A DNA stretch of 64,000 bases, from NCBI GenBank assembly GCA_030692565.1, contig JAUYAO010000001.1:1-64000 (forward strand). The letters run 5' to 3'. Within the stretch, counting starts at the first letter, position 1; every line of letters starts with the position of its first letter. A model generated the notes under the pieces. It made no database searches. It saw only the letters and a list, made by a program, of their open reading frames with translations, and was not told the DNA's origin. Both the position numbers and the translations under genes were made by a program. The stretch is from Nitrospira sp. GTDB taxonomy: Bacteria; Nitrospirota; Nitrospiria; Nitrospirales; Nitrospiraceae. Positions 1-6,266 of this stretch are shown here, one piece after another.

Positions 1-63
1 ATGCGTGAAAACATCCCGGCGCATGTACTTCGTCAAATCAAAGAGGAGATCGAAAATGCGTAA
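1..63 (+). CDS. C-terminal end of a small protein, probably the toxin of a toxin/antitoxin pair (5' cut by window edge)
   Basis: Frame 1 is open from the window edge to TAA at 61-63 and encodes 20 residues ending in KEEIENA. The next gene's ATG (56-58) lies inside it, an 8-base overlap typical of translationally coupled toxin/antitoxin genes. Because the downstream gene is a HigA-like HTH antitoxin, the upstream partner is inferred to be its toxin; the visible tail is too short to name a family. Confidence 0.45.
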   Translation: MRENIPAHVLRQIKEEIENA

Positions 64-364
64 AGCCCAACAGAAACCTACCGGTCGTCAGCCCAAAGTG
101 AATATTGGCGCCGAGCTACTCTCGTCGGTGCGTGAAATGAAGGCCGGTATCCGTGCTCGCGTCCATCGTCCCGAAATTTCAGAAGTCGCCCACGCTCGTT
201 TGGTATCCGGGCTTTCTCAGGCAGCCTTTGCCGCACTGCTTGGAGTTTCTGTACGCACCCTTCAAGACTGGGAGCAAGGCCGTCGCGAACCATCCGGGGC
301 GGCAAAAACCCTTTTCAAGGTTGCCGAGCGCCATCCGGAAGTTCTGCAAGAACTCGTTGCGTGA
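56..364 (+). CDS. HigA/XRE-type helix-turn-helix antitoxin
   Basis: A 102-residue DNA-binding protein. The HTH lies at about residues 48-80 with the usual XRE signature (GLSQAAFAALLGVSVRTLQDW, then EQGRREPSGAA). HigA-type antitoxins neutralise a co-transcribed RelE/HigB-like ribonuclease and repress their own promoter. The start at 56 is chosen over the ATG at 5 because GAGGAG lies at 43-48 and the start then overlaps the upstream toxin-like gene. An attC-like palindrome follows 9 bases after the stop, so the pair is read as the gene content of an integron cassette; toxin/antitoxin cassettes are common in chromosomal integrons. Confidence 0.85.
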   Translation: MRKAQQKPTGRQPKVNIGAELLSSVREMKAGIRARVHRPEISEVAHARLVSGLSQAAFAALLGVSVRTLQDWEQGRREPSGAAKTLFKVAERHPEVLQELVA

Positions 365-373
365 AGTGGTACG

Positions 374-414
374 GCCCAACCCCCGCGGATGGTCCTCCGC
401 CGGGGCCGTTAGGC
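374..414 (+). repeat. attC-like site 1 (short)
   Basis: The 5' core GCCCAAC (374-380) matches RYYYAAC and the 3' core GTTAGGC (408-414) matches GTTRRRY. The sequence between folds as an imperfect palindrome: CCCCGCGG against CCGCCGGGG. At 41 bp it is shorter than most attC sites, so it may be trimmed or degenerate. Confidence 0.65.
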
Positions 415-417
415 TTG

Positions 418-455
418 AAAACACGGGTGGGGTCATAAAACACGGGTGGGGTCAT
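418..455 (+). repeat. Perfect 19-bp tandem duplication
   Basis: The unit AAAACACGGGTGGGGTCAT occurs at 418-436 and again at 437-455 with no gap. The second copy runs into the left end of the mini-element starting at 448, so its last bases (GGGGTCAT) are shared with the element's terminal repeat. It may be an abortive or duplicated element end. Confidence 0.9.
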
Positions 456-669
456 TGCTTGACGTTGCACTGCACCAGCGCTGCGGCAGAATCTCCTGCC
501 CGAGCCCGGTCAAGACATCCGTCCGGTCGGTCTCGTGATGAACAATCGTCTGCTGGTCGTTGCCACGAGTGGTGAGGCGGGAGAGAACGCTCGGGTATTC
601 CACGCGAAGGTGGCGAGCCATGAACGCGGAGTCTCGGGGGAGGGAGGTGCAAAGTCAAGCAATGACCCC
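448..669. mobile_element. 222-bp mini-element with inverted ends, derived from a REP-associated (Y1) transposase unit
   Basis: The left end GGGGTCATTGCTTGAC (448-463) is the exact reverse complement of GTCAAGCAATGACCCC (654-669). The match extends inward (GTTGCAC against GTGCAAA) to about 23 bp with one mismatch. The interior holds the N-terminus of a REP-associated transposase on the - strand. It sits between attC site 1 and an isolated attC 3' core, GTTAGAC at 688-694, so it has landed in the cassette array. It carries no intact transposase and would have to be moved in trans. Confidence 0.75.
470..621 (-). pseudogene. Truncated REP-associated tyrosine transposase (Y1/IS200-like), N-terminal remnant
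   Basis: Reading from ATG at 621 on the - strand, the first ~45 residues (MARHLRVEYPSVLSRLTTRG, then NDQQTIV and DRTDVL) match the start of RAYT proteins, which typically begin MARPLRVEYPGAxYHVTSRGN. The frame then runs into the element end. The HUH catalytic region and the active tyrosine are absent, so it is non-functional. Confidence 0.7.
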
Positions 670-729
670 ATCTCTGCTCTTTGGGTCGTTAGACCGCTTC
701 GGCACATACAAAACCACAGGAGTCCAGAC

Positions 730-1230
730 ATGACAAAGCCAGTACTTGCTCCGGCGTTCTGCCAAGTTGCCTGGGTCGTCAGAGACCTCGCGGCCGCCGA
801 GAAGTTCTTCGTTGAAACGATGGGAATCAGCCGCTTCATGCACATGGACAACCTCGCCGCAAAGGACACCGAGGGCACTTATCTCGGGAAGCCCGGGAAC
901 TGGGTCTGCAACCTTCACATCGCCTACGCAGGAGACACCCAGATCGAACTGATCCAGCCTGTCTCGGGGGCCAGCATGTACCAGGAGTCACTTGATCGAC
1001 ATGGTGACGCCGTTCAGCACGTGGCGTACTGGCTGGACGATGCGGACTATGACGCCGCGGCCGCTCACCTGGAGTCCTCGGGCTATCCCCAGATTCAGAG
1101 CTTCCGGTTGCCCATCTTACGTGTCGGCTACTACGACACGCGTCGGGTTATTGGCGTCGTAACCGAGATTGTCGGTTCCACCGAAGCAGGCCATGAGCTC
1201 CGGCGCAATCTGAAGTCGGGTAACTTTTGA
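730..1230 (+). CDS. VOC (glyoxalase/bleomycin-resistance) superfamily protein
   Basis: A 166-residue protein with the two-module VOC fold. Module 1 covers about residues 5-70 (CQVAWVVRDLAAAEKFF to IELIQP) and module 2 about residues 95-155 (VQHVAYWLDD to TEIVG). The metal-ligand pattern reads Gln-Glu-His-Glu, the first His being replaced by Gln, which is tolerated in the superfamily; substrate unknown. ATG at 730 is preferred over upstream in-frame starts because AGGAG lies at 718-722 and translation then begins just after the attC core at 688-694. An attC follows 15 bases after the stop. Confidence 0.85.
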   Translation: MTKPVLAPAFCQVAWVVRDLAAAEKFFVETMGISRFMHMDNLAAKDTEGTYLGKPGNWVCNLHIAYAGDTQIELIQPVSGASMYQESLDRHGDAVQHVAYWLDDADYDAAAAHLESSGYPQIQSFRLPILRVGYYDTRRVIGVVTEIVGSTEAGHELRRNLKSGNF

Positions 1231-1245
1231 GAGAGTCGGGCAGCG

Positions 1246-1338
1246 GTCTAACAAGCCGCTGCAGCCGACGAGCGGCGCGAGGCATAGCGGTTTGGTGAAG
1301 GTCGCGTTTGCCGCTCGCGGCTGAGCGGCAGGTTAGAT
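1246..1338 (+). repeat. attC-like site 2
   Basis: 5' core GTCTAAC (1246-1252) and 3' core GTTAGAT (1332-1338) bound a 93-bp imperfect palindrome; CAAGCCGCTGCAGCCGACGA pairs with the GCTCGCGGCTGAGCGGCAGG side. Length and architecture are typical of integron attC sites. It separates the VOC cassette from the NTF2-like cassette. Confidence 0.8.
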
Positions 1339-1373
1339 GGCTGAAGCGAATCCCATATCTAGGAGAAAATCTG

Positions 1374-1802
1374 ATGAGTCAGCAAGCACAAAGCACAAAC
1401 CAGGCCGATGTAGAGGCGATTAACAAGGTGCGCGAGGCGCATATCGCGGCACTCAACGATGGCGACGTGGACGCTTGGGTTGCGGCTTTTGCCGACGACG
1501 GCGTGCAGATGCCCCCCAATGCTCCGGCCAACCTCGGCAGCGAGCGCATCCGGGGGTGGTCGCAAGCCTTCTTGGCTCCTTTTCGTGTCCAGTTCACGCT
1601 CTTCGTCGATGAAGTTCGGGCGGCGGGTGGCTGGGCGTTTGAAAGGGGCACTTACAAAATCAACCTGACTCCCAAGGCCGGCGGTGAGCCTATTCAGGAC
1701 ATCGGGAAGTACATCACTGTCTACGAACGGCAACCCGCCGGTGCCTGGAAAATAGCCCGCGACATCTGGAACAGCAACAATCCACCATTCACCGGGAGGT
1801 GA
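1374..1802 (+). CDS. SnoaL/NTF2-like (DUF4440-type) protein
   Basis: A 142-residue protein with the NTF2-like cone fold: N-terminal helix (AINKVREAHIAALNDGDVDA), the WVAAFADDGVQMPPN motif, and C-terminal strands (GKYITVYERQPAGAWKIARD). The family holds small lyases, isomerases and binding proteins, so the exact role cannot be given. The start is set by AGGAGA at 1361-1366. It shares its cassette with the gene at 1806, only 3 bases downstream, so the two are probably co-translated. Confidence 0.8.
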   Translation: MSQQAQSTNQADVEAINKVREAHIAALNDGDVDAWVAAFADDGVQMPPNAPANLGSERIRGWSQAFLAPFRVQFTLFVDEVRAAGGWAFERGTYKINLTPKAGGEPIQDIGKYITVYERQPAGAWKIARDIWNSNNPPFTGR

Positions 1803-1805
1803 TCT

Positions 1806-2117
1806 ATGCGATTTCTTGTCAAAGTGAACATCCCTGTCGAGGCCGGGAACGCGGCGGCGAAGGCCGGAAAACTCGGCACAACCATCCAGTCTATACTTGC
1901 GGATCTGAAGCCCGAGGCCGTTTATTTCACGGACGACAATGGTCAACGGACGGCCTTTCTTTTCCTCGAAATGCGGGACGCCTCTCAGATCCCAGCGATT
2001 GCCGAGCCGTGGTTCCTCGCGTTCAATGCGAGCATCGAGATTCATCCAGTGATGGTGCCGGATGATCTAGCCAAGGCCAGCAGTGCCATCGAAGCGGCGG
2101 TCAACAAGTACCGCTGA
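1806..2117 (+). CDS. Small conserved protein, possibly ferredoxin-like fold (DUF3303-like)
   Basis: 103 residues beginning MRFLVKVNIPVEAGN, with no signal peptide or membrane segment. The pattern of a short strand, an amphipathic helix with repeated Ala, and the segment FLFLEMRDASQIPAIAEPWF resembles small dimeric alpha/beta-barrel stress or monooxygenase-like proteins. The family call is tentative and the function unknown. It begins 3 bases after the NTF2-like gene and is followed by attC site 3, so it belongs to a two-gene cassette. Confidence 0.7.
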   Translation: MRFLVKVNIPVEAGNAAAKAGKLGTTIQSILADLKPEAVYFTDDNGQRTAFLFLEMRDASQIPAIAEPWFLAFNASIEIHPVMVPDDLAKASSAIEAAVNKYR

Positions 2118-2130
2118 CAGCTCGAACGCC

Positions 2131-2188
2131 ATCTAACCAGCCGGTTCCAGCCGACTGGCAAAAAGCGCCAGCGCATGAACGGTTGGGG
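2131..2188 (+). repeat. attC-like site 3, 3' end fused to a mini-element
   Basis: The 5' core ATCTAAC (2131-2137) is followed by the palindrome CAGCCGGTTCCAGCCGACTGGC against GCGCCAGCGCATGAACGG. The expected 3' core appears as GTTGGGG (2182-2188), running directly into the left end of an inverted-repeat element. A complete core, GTTGGGC, is found beyond that element at 2319-2325. Confidence 0.7.
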
Positions 2189-2302
2189 GCGTTGCTTGAC
2201 TTTGTACTGCTCCAACCTCTGTGATTGTTGTCGTCTGAACAAAATCGATCTGAGGCCGTACGAAAAAGTATTTGTCGAAGTGCAAATTCAAGCAATGACC
2301 CC
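2185..2302. mobile_element. Second mini-element with the same inverted ends (~118 bp)
   Basis: The left end GGGGGCGTTGCTTGACTTTG (2185-2204) and the right end, reverse complement GGGGTCATTGCTTGAATTTG (2283-2302), agree at 17 of 20 positions with each other and with the ends of the element at 448-669. No coding remnant is recognisable inside. It lies between the palindrome of attC site 3 and a GTTGGGC core at 2319. Confidence 0.65.
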
Positions 2303-2351
2303 ATTGCTTCATTGGAGCGTTGGGCGGCAATAAATCAGAACGGAGGGAGCG

Positions 2352-2654
2352 ATGGAACCGATCTCTGAACCCGATAAGCCCCAACCCAAGGCACTCACCT
2401 CCTGGCCGAACGTGCTTTGGCTTGTGCTCTATCTCATCAATGTCGCGGCGATGTTGCCGAAGTATGGCCTTAGCATCGCAACGTTCGCCCGAAGCCTTGG
2501 CATCTGCATCATTCCGCTGATCCTGGGTATTGCATGGAATCTCACACGCGGAGACAACAAGGCACTGAAGTGGACCTTCGTATCGTTGACACTACTTTTT
2601 GTCCTAATATTTGCGGGGGCTCAGCTACAGATCGCGAGCGAGCATGGCAATTAA
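2352..2654 (+). CDS. Small integral membrane protein of an integron cassette
   Basis: 100 residues with three predicted membrane segments at about residues 18-36 (VLWLVLYLINVAAML), 43-63 (IATFARSLGICIIPLILGIA) and 73-91 (WTFVSLTLLFVLIFAGA). No family recognised. CGGAGGGAG lies just upstream of the ATG. It stands alone between a cassette junction core (2319-2325) and attC site 4. Small membrane proteins of unknown role are a common class of integron cassette product. Confidence 0.75.
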   Translation: MEPISEPDKPQPKALTSWPNVLWLVLYLINVAAMLPKYGLSIATFARSLGICIIPLILGIAWNLTRGDNKALKWTFVSLTLLFVLIFAGAQLQIASEHGN

Positions 2655-2661
2655 CGTTGCC

Positions 2662-2756
2662 GCCCAACCCGTCGCTTCAGCCGAGAGTGAACGCCGGCGG
2701 CGTTCACTCTCCTCGCAGGCTCCGTTTCCTCGGCGCGGCTGAGCTCTACGTTAGGC
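2662..2756 (+). repeat. attC-like site 4
   Basis: Cores GCCCAAC (2662-2668) and GTTAGGC (2750-2756) bound a 95-bp palindromic stretch; TCAGCCGAGAGTGAACGCCG pairs with CGGCGTTCACTCTCCTCG. This is one of the clearest attC sites in the array and starts 8 bases after the preceding stop. Confidence 0.85.
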
Positions 2757-2779
2757 AACTCAATCTTCGAGGAGTAAAT

Positions 2780-3052
2780 ATGCGAATTATTATTGCTGCA
2801 TTTATCCCACTGGCACTGTCTGGGTGCGCAACAAATTCAGGCATCGTTGATCTCGGTGGAGGTAACTACGTCTATGCAAAAGAAGATGCATGGGCTTACA
2901 ACGGAAACGCAACGAAAGTAGAAATTTTAAAAGAGGCCGCCGCATTCTGTACGAAGCAAGGAAAGCAAATGTCAGTACAAAGCTCGGATGCGAAACCTTA
3001 TATGCCTTACTCTTCGTTCGCCGGTGCTGAAGTTCAATTCAGCTGCAAGTGA
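2780..3052 (+). CDS. Small secreted lipoprotein
   Basis: 90 residues. The N-terminus MRIIIAAFIPLALSGCATNS is a lipoprotein signal with lipobox LALSGC (acylated Cys at residue 15). The mature part is short and polar with two further Cys (residues 57 and 89) that could form a disulfide. Function unknown. GAGGAG at 2769-2774 fixes the start at 2780; an upstream open stretch in the same frame is not needed. It is the only gene between attC sites 4 and 5. Confidence 0.8.
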   Translation: MRIIIAAFIPLALSGCATNSGIVDLGGGNYVYAKEDAWAYNGNATKVEILKEAAAFCTKQGKQMSVQSSDAKPYMPYSSFAGAEVQFSCK

Positions 3053-3059
3053 TTCATCT

Positions 3060-3119
3060 GCCTAACCCTTCGGTCAACCGAACCTGCCTCCAGCAGGCCG
3101 GTTACCGCCAACGTTATGC
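3060..3119 (+). repeat. attC-like site 5
   Basis: Cores GCCTAAC (3060-3066) and GTTATGC (3113-3119); 60 bp. The arms CCTTCGGTCAACCGAACCTGCC and GGCAGGCCGGTTACCG are complementary in part (AACCTGCCTCCAGCAGGCCGGTT), giving the compact hairpin typical of short attC sites. Confidence 0.8.
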
Positions 3120-3137
3120 AGTAGATCGGGAGTAGAT

Positions 3138-3623
3138 ATGGAAGCGAAAGACTACGTCTTGGCAGTCGGAGTAGCTGTCACTCTTCTCCTTGGCATATGG
3201 AATTTGCTTCAGGCTTATCGAACTACAAGAAAAACCAGCTTCATCAACACAGTTACGGGCCAACGCATCAAATGGATTGAACAGCTTCGACAAGATGTGG
3301 CTTCCTTCTGCGGCCTTACGCACACTTGGTGCATGTCAGAACTCGAAGGCAAACCGGAAGAAGCAGAAGTACTGAAAGAGCTGGATCGGTTACGGCACGT
3401 GATACGACTGCGCTTGAACCCCGACGACACATACGACCGAAAGATTGCTGCTTTTCTGAAAACCATTCCAGATTTGACACACTCTTCAAAGCGGAGAGAG
3501 CTATTGGCTGCACTTGAAGAACTTACATCGACAACGCAGCTCCTGATAAAGGAAGAATGGGAAAAAGTGAAAGCAGAGGCGAAAGATGGAGACCTCGCAG
3601 AGCGGAAGCGTCGAAATGCATAA
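3138..3623 (+). CDS. Single-pass membrane protein with a charged helical cytoplasmic domain
   Basis: 161 residues. A membrane anchor spans about residues 5-27 (DYVLAVGVAVTLLLGIWNLL). The rest is charged and helical (LDRLRHVIRLRLNPDD, LAALEELTSTTQLLIKEEWEKVKAEAKDGD), suggesting a cytoplasmic coiled coil. No family named. It is the last gene of the array; its stop codon (3621-3623) lies inside the 5' core of attC site 6, as often seen in cassettes. Confidence 0.75.
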   Translation: MEAKDYVLAVGVAVTLLLGIWNLLQAYRTTRKTSFINTVTGQRIKWIEQLRQDVASFCGLTHTWCMSELEGKPEEAEVLKELDRLRHVIRLRLNPDDTYDRKIAAFLKTIPDLTHSSKRRELLAALEELTSTTQLLIKEEWEKVKAEAKDGDLAERKRRNA

Positions 3624-3707
3624 CAAACGCATCAAGTTCGCTTCCGTTGGTCGCCCGACTCGCAAAGAGCGATGCTCTTTGCTCGCGGCTTATGCACGTC
3701 GTTCGGC
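3618..3707 (+). repeat. attC-like site 6, degenerate 3' core; apparent end of the array
   Basis: 5' core GCATAAC (3618-3624); the interior arm GAGCGATGC/GCTCTTTGCTC is palindromic. The 3' core is GTTCGGC (3701-3707), one base off GTTRRRY. No further attC is seen downstream, so this is probably the array's distal, decayed end. Confidence 0.65.
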
Positions 3708-4267
3708 CTCATAAAATTTATCGAGAAAAGTTTTTCGCGCCACGCGAGCAACCTGAGTCGGTAGGAGGGAAGAAAAAAGTATCGGGAGGGCTTCATTCGA
3801 GGCTGCTCAAAAACGCCAGACATCTCACCCGCCCAACCCTGGCGCACCGAGACGCGCCAGGTCCCAAGCAAGGCCGCAGGAGTCAGTTCTGTTTCTTACT
3901 CGTCACGTACCACTCATCACACGTCACGGTCTTTACGGCTCCACTGTCACATCAACAAACGCCGGCAGGCTATCTGCGCCCTTCTTATCGGTTGCACGGA
4001 GTTTGAACCGATGCGTTCTTGGCTCTGACACCGTTGGGGCGAGGAAGGAAGGCATTGGCGCTGTGAAATGATTGGCTTACTGATCCGACCATGAAAGAGT
4101 GCGCAATTCGCCACTGGTAAAATAGCAAAATGCCTTGGTTTATAGGCATTGCAAGGAGCCAAGCACGCACTATTTAGTGACCGTCTCAGTAATGTGTAAC
4201 CGGTGAGTTGTGGGCGTATAAATTAGCGGCATGGTTTTAGCTTAAGGGGCATCGATGGAGGTGCCCT
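3708..4267. other. Gene-free stretch beyond the integron array
   Basis: No supported gene. It contains AGGCTGCTCAAAAACGCCA (3800-3818), half of the palindromic repeat described at 61022, and a decayed copy of a gene end (3868-4063, listed separately). From 4064 to 4267 nothing was recognised except the ribosome binding site (GGAGGTG, 4257-4263) of the small gene at 4268. Confidence 0.5.
3868..4063 (-). pseudogene. Decayed duplicate of the 3' end and downstream flank of the PKD-protein gene
   Basis: 3868-4063 aligns along its length with 5071-5272. Shared blocks include GCAAGGCCGCAGGAGTCAG, TCATCACACGTCA, GGTCTTTACGGCT and ACATCAACAAACGCCGGCAG. On the - strand the copy still spells the C-terminal end (PAFVDVTVEP) of the PKD domain encoded at 5136-6266, then breaks up within ~45 codons. 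It is a leftover of a lost paralogue or of a partial duplication. Confidence 0.8.
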
Positions 4268-4451
4268 ATGGGAGACAATGCCGTTGTTCTCAAGCTGCTC
4301 GGGCCGTTGCTGGGAGAAGCCACGCTCGAAGACATTCAGTATCACTTGTACGCGCTCCAAAAGATCATGGCCGGGTCAAGAGGCCGTTAATGCCGGGCAT
4401 GTCATTCCACATGATGATGTGATGCGTGAGCCGGCCGGAGGGTTCGCATAG
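4268..4451 (+). pseudogene. Frameshifted small antitoxin-like gene
   Basis: ATG at 4268 (GGAGGTG upstream) opens a frame encoding MGDNAVVLKLLGPLLGEATL, then EDIQYHLYALQKIMAG, and stops at 4388-4390 after 40 residues. In the neighbouring frame the sequence continues EAVNAGHVIPHDDVMRE and stops at 4449-4451. Tails of the form AGxVxPHxxVMR are common in short antitoxins, so one lost or gained base near 4373-4378 probably broke a ~60-residue antitoxin. No toxin gene is adjacent. Confidence 0.6.
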
Positions 4452-4549
4452 CCTGGTCTCTCGGGTCAAATCTTGATATAAGAGAGTCATTCAGCTCGTC
4501 AGCTTGCCGCCAGATCGCTATGTCGAAGGCCTAAGGTAAAGAGAATACA

Positions 4550-4786
4550 GTGAAGTGCACCAGGTACTTCGAGTTCATTCGTCAACGGCCTGACCGTGCT
4601 GTCATTCGTGATGAATGGATCGAGCGGGTGATTAAGAGCCCCGTAAAGGAAATGGTGCAGCAGGATGGACGTATTCGGCGCTGGGCGCCGATTGAAGAGA
4701 TGGAAAACCGATTTTTGCGAGTGGTTTTGCTGCCGGATCGTGAGACGGTGCATAATGTGTTCTTTGACCGGAGATTTAAGCTATGA
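4550..4786 (+). CDS. DUF4258-like small protein, putative toxin
   Basis: 78 residues starting with GTG, basic, with the pattern YFEFIRQRPDRAVIRDEWIERVI, RIRRWAPIEEMENRFLRVVLL and a terminal HNVFFDRRF. Proteins of this type are often encoded directly upstream of DUF2283 proteins and are predicted RelE/BECR-fold RNases; the toxin role is inferred from that pairing. Its TGA overlaps the next ATG (ATGA, 4783-4786), implying translational coupling. Confidence 0.75.
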   Translation: MKCTRYFEFIRQRPDRAVIRDEWIERVIKSPVKEMVQQDGRIRRWAPIEEMENRFLRVVLLPDRETVHNVFFDRRFKL

Positions 4787-4980
4787 CCATCAAGTACTTT
4801 CAAGACACCGATACCCTCCATATCGAGTTTCGATCTGCTGAGGTCGCTGAGACGAGAGATTTGGATGAAAACACCCAACTCGATCTGGATAAGGAAGGCA
4901 ATATCTGCGCGATGACGATCGAGCATGCCCGGGATCGCGCGGATATTCCTCATTTCTCTTTCGAGCAGATTGCAGCTTAA
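4783..4980 (+). CDS. DUF2283 family protein, putative antitoxin
   Basis: 65 residues beginning MTIKYFQDTDTLHIEFR and containing LDENTQLDLDKEGNICAMTIEHA, the core of DUF2283: a small beta-rich domain with the motif YDxxxDxLYIxF. DUF2283 genes usually sit downstream of a DUF4258-like gene, as here with a 4-base overlap. A second pair is found at 47825-48334. An antitoxin role is plausible but not shown. Confidence 0.8.
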   Translation: MTIKYFQDTDTLHIEFRSAEVAETRDLDENTQLDLDKEGNICAMTIEHARDRADIPHFSFEQIAA

Positions 4981-5045
4981 GCAGGAAGGGGGAGGCGGTC
5001 GAGCCTGACGGTCGGGCCCTTCCAGCAACTAGAAAAGGCCTGATT

Positions 5046-5088
5046 CTAGGGCGCTCAAAAAGGCCATCCAGCAAGGCCGCAGGAGTCA
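5046..5088. repeat. Half of the ~122-bp palindromic repeat
   Basis: GCTCAAAAAGGCCATCCAG at 5052-5070 followed by CAAGGCCGCAGGAGTCAG matches one arm of the repeats at 40283, 61022 and 61757; the second arm is missing. It lies just beyond the 3' end of the PKD gene. The same junction is duplicated near 3868. Confidence 0.7.
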
Positions 5089-5135
5089 GCTCTATTTCTT
5101 GCTCGTCACGTATCACTCATCACACGTCATGGTCT

Positions 5136-6266
5136 TTACGGCTCGACCACCACATCAACAAACGCCGGCAGGCTATCTGCCCCCTTCTTATCCGTCACGC
5201 GTAACTTGAATCGATAGGTGCGTGGTTCAGAGACGTGGGGAGCTTGGAAGGAGGCTTCGGGGCCGTTCACATCCAGGAGAGGTACTTTGCTGCCGCGGAT
5301 CTGGCTCCACGAATAGTAGAGCGCTTCGCCTTCCGCATCGCGGCTGTTCAACCCGCTCAGCTTCACTTTCGTTCCAGCCTTCACCGTTTTGTTCTTGCCT
5401 GCATCAGCGACCGGCGGTTCATTCGGATCGTCGTTCACGGTCACATGGATGTCGAGCGATGCCTGCTTGCCGCGATTGGTCACGGTTAGAATTGTTTTGC
5501 CGTTGCCGACGATCTGCAGAATCCCACCGCTCAGGACCTTGATGACGGCGGGGTTGGCGCTCAGGTAGCTCGTGCCGCTGGCCGGTGAGGCGAGCGGCCG
5601 CACGATCCCGTCGGCGAACTCGCCGACGACGGGGAGTTCAAACACCTTGCCCAGCGAATCGACATGGCCGAAGGCCGATGACTGCCCTGTGCGTCCCAGT
5701 TGCAGCGGCTTGTCCGTCTCGAAGTCGATCGTCTGCAGGGCCGCTTCCGGCTCGACCTTCACAATGACTTCGTCGAACACGGTGCGAGTTCCCAAACGTC
5801 CGCGTGAAATTTCTGCGACGGCCAGCAGGCGCATCGGTCCGATCGCTTCCTGCGGAACTTTCAGGGAACCGCCGAACGGCGGCGTTTGGTCCGAACTGGA
5901 GGAGAGGGCGGCGACGGCGACCACCGGGGCGTCGGAGATACTGTCTTTCCGGGAGAAGCGATCGTCGCTCAGCTTGTCTTGCTGAGGCATGATCGAGGCG
6001 TCGGAGTCGTCTTGTTGTACAAGGGTCTCGGCTTGTTCTCCGTACCAGTAGTAACGGACCTTCACGATGCCGCTATCTGCACCCAGATCAACTGTGACGG
6101 TGACGGCTTGACCGGATTTCAGCGTGGCGCCGTCGGCAGGAGATTGAATCTTGAAGGCCCATGCCTGTCCTGACTGTGCGCTGATGAGCAGGATGAGCGC
6201 GAAGAATGAGACGGCTAGCCCGCTCATTTCACGTTTCACGTCTAAGGTCTCACGCCCCACGGTCAC
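5136..6266 (-). CDS. Exported protein with Ig-like (Big_2) and PKD domains
   Basis: 376 residues. A signal peptide or anchor occupies about residues 14-37 (LAVSFFALILLISAQSGQAWA). A region with KIQSPADGATLKSGQAVTV follows, then a Big_2-like Ig domain near residues 205-275 (LSANPAVIKVLSGGILQIVGNGKTILTV), and a C-terminal PKD domain near 285-376 (PPVADAGKNKTVKAGTKVKL to TYRFKLRVTDKKGADS). Such proteins are usually cell-surface or periplasmic binding/adhesion modules; no catalytic domain is visible. Its start overlaps the upstream permease stop by 4 bases. A decayed copy of its 3' end lies at 3868-4063. Confidence 0.85.
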   Translation of the reverse strand: MTVGRETLDVKREMSGLAVSFFALILLISAQSGQAWAFKIQSPADGATLKSGQAVTVTVDLGADSGIVKVRYYWYGEQAETLVQQDDSDASIMPQQDKLSDDRFSRKDSISDAPVVAVAALSSSSDQTPPFGGSLKVPQEAIGPMRLLAVAEISRGRLGTRTVFDEVIVKVEPEAALQTIDFETDKPLQLGRTGQSSAFGHVDSLGKVFELPVVGEFADGIVRPLASPASGTSYLSANPAVIKVLSGGILQIVGNGKTILTVTNRGKQASLDIHVTVNDDPNEPPVADAGKNKTVKAGTKVKLSGLNSRDAEGEALYYSWSQIRGSKVPLLDVNGPEASFQAPHVSEPRTYRFKLRVTDKKGADSLPAFVDVVVEP

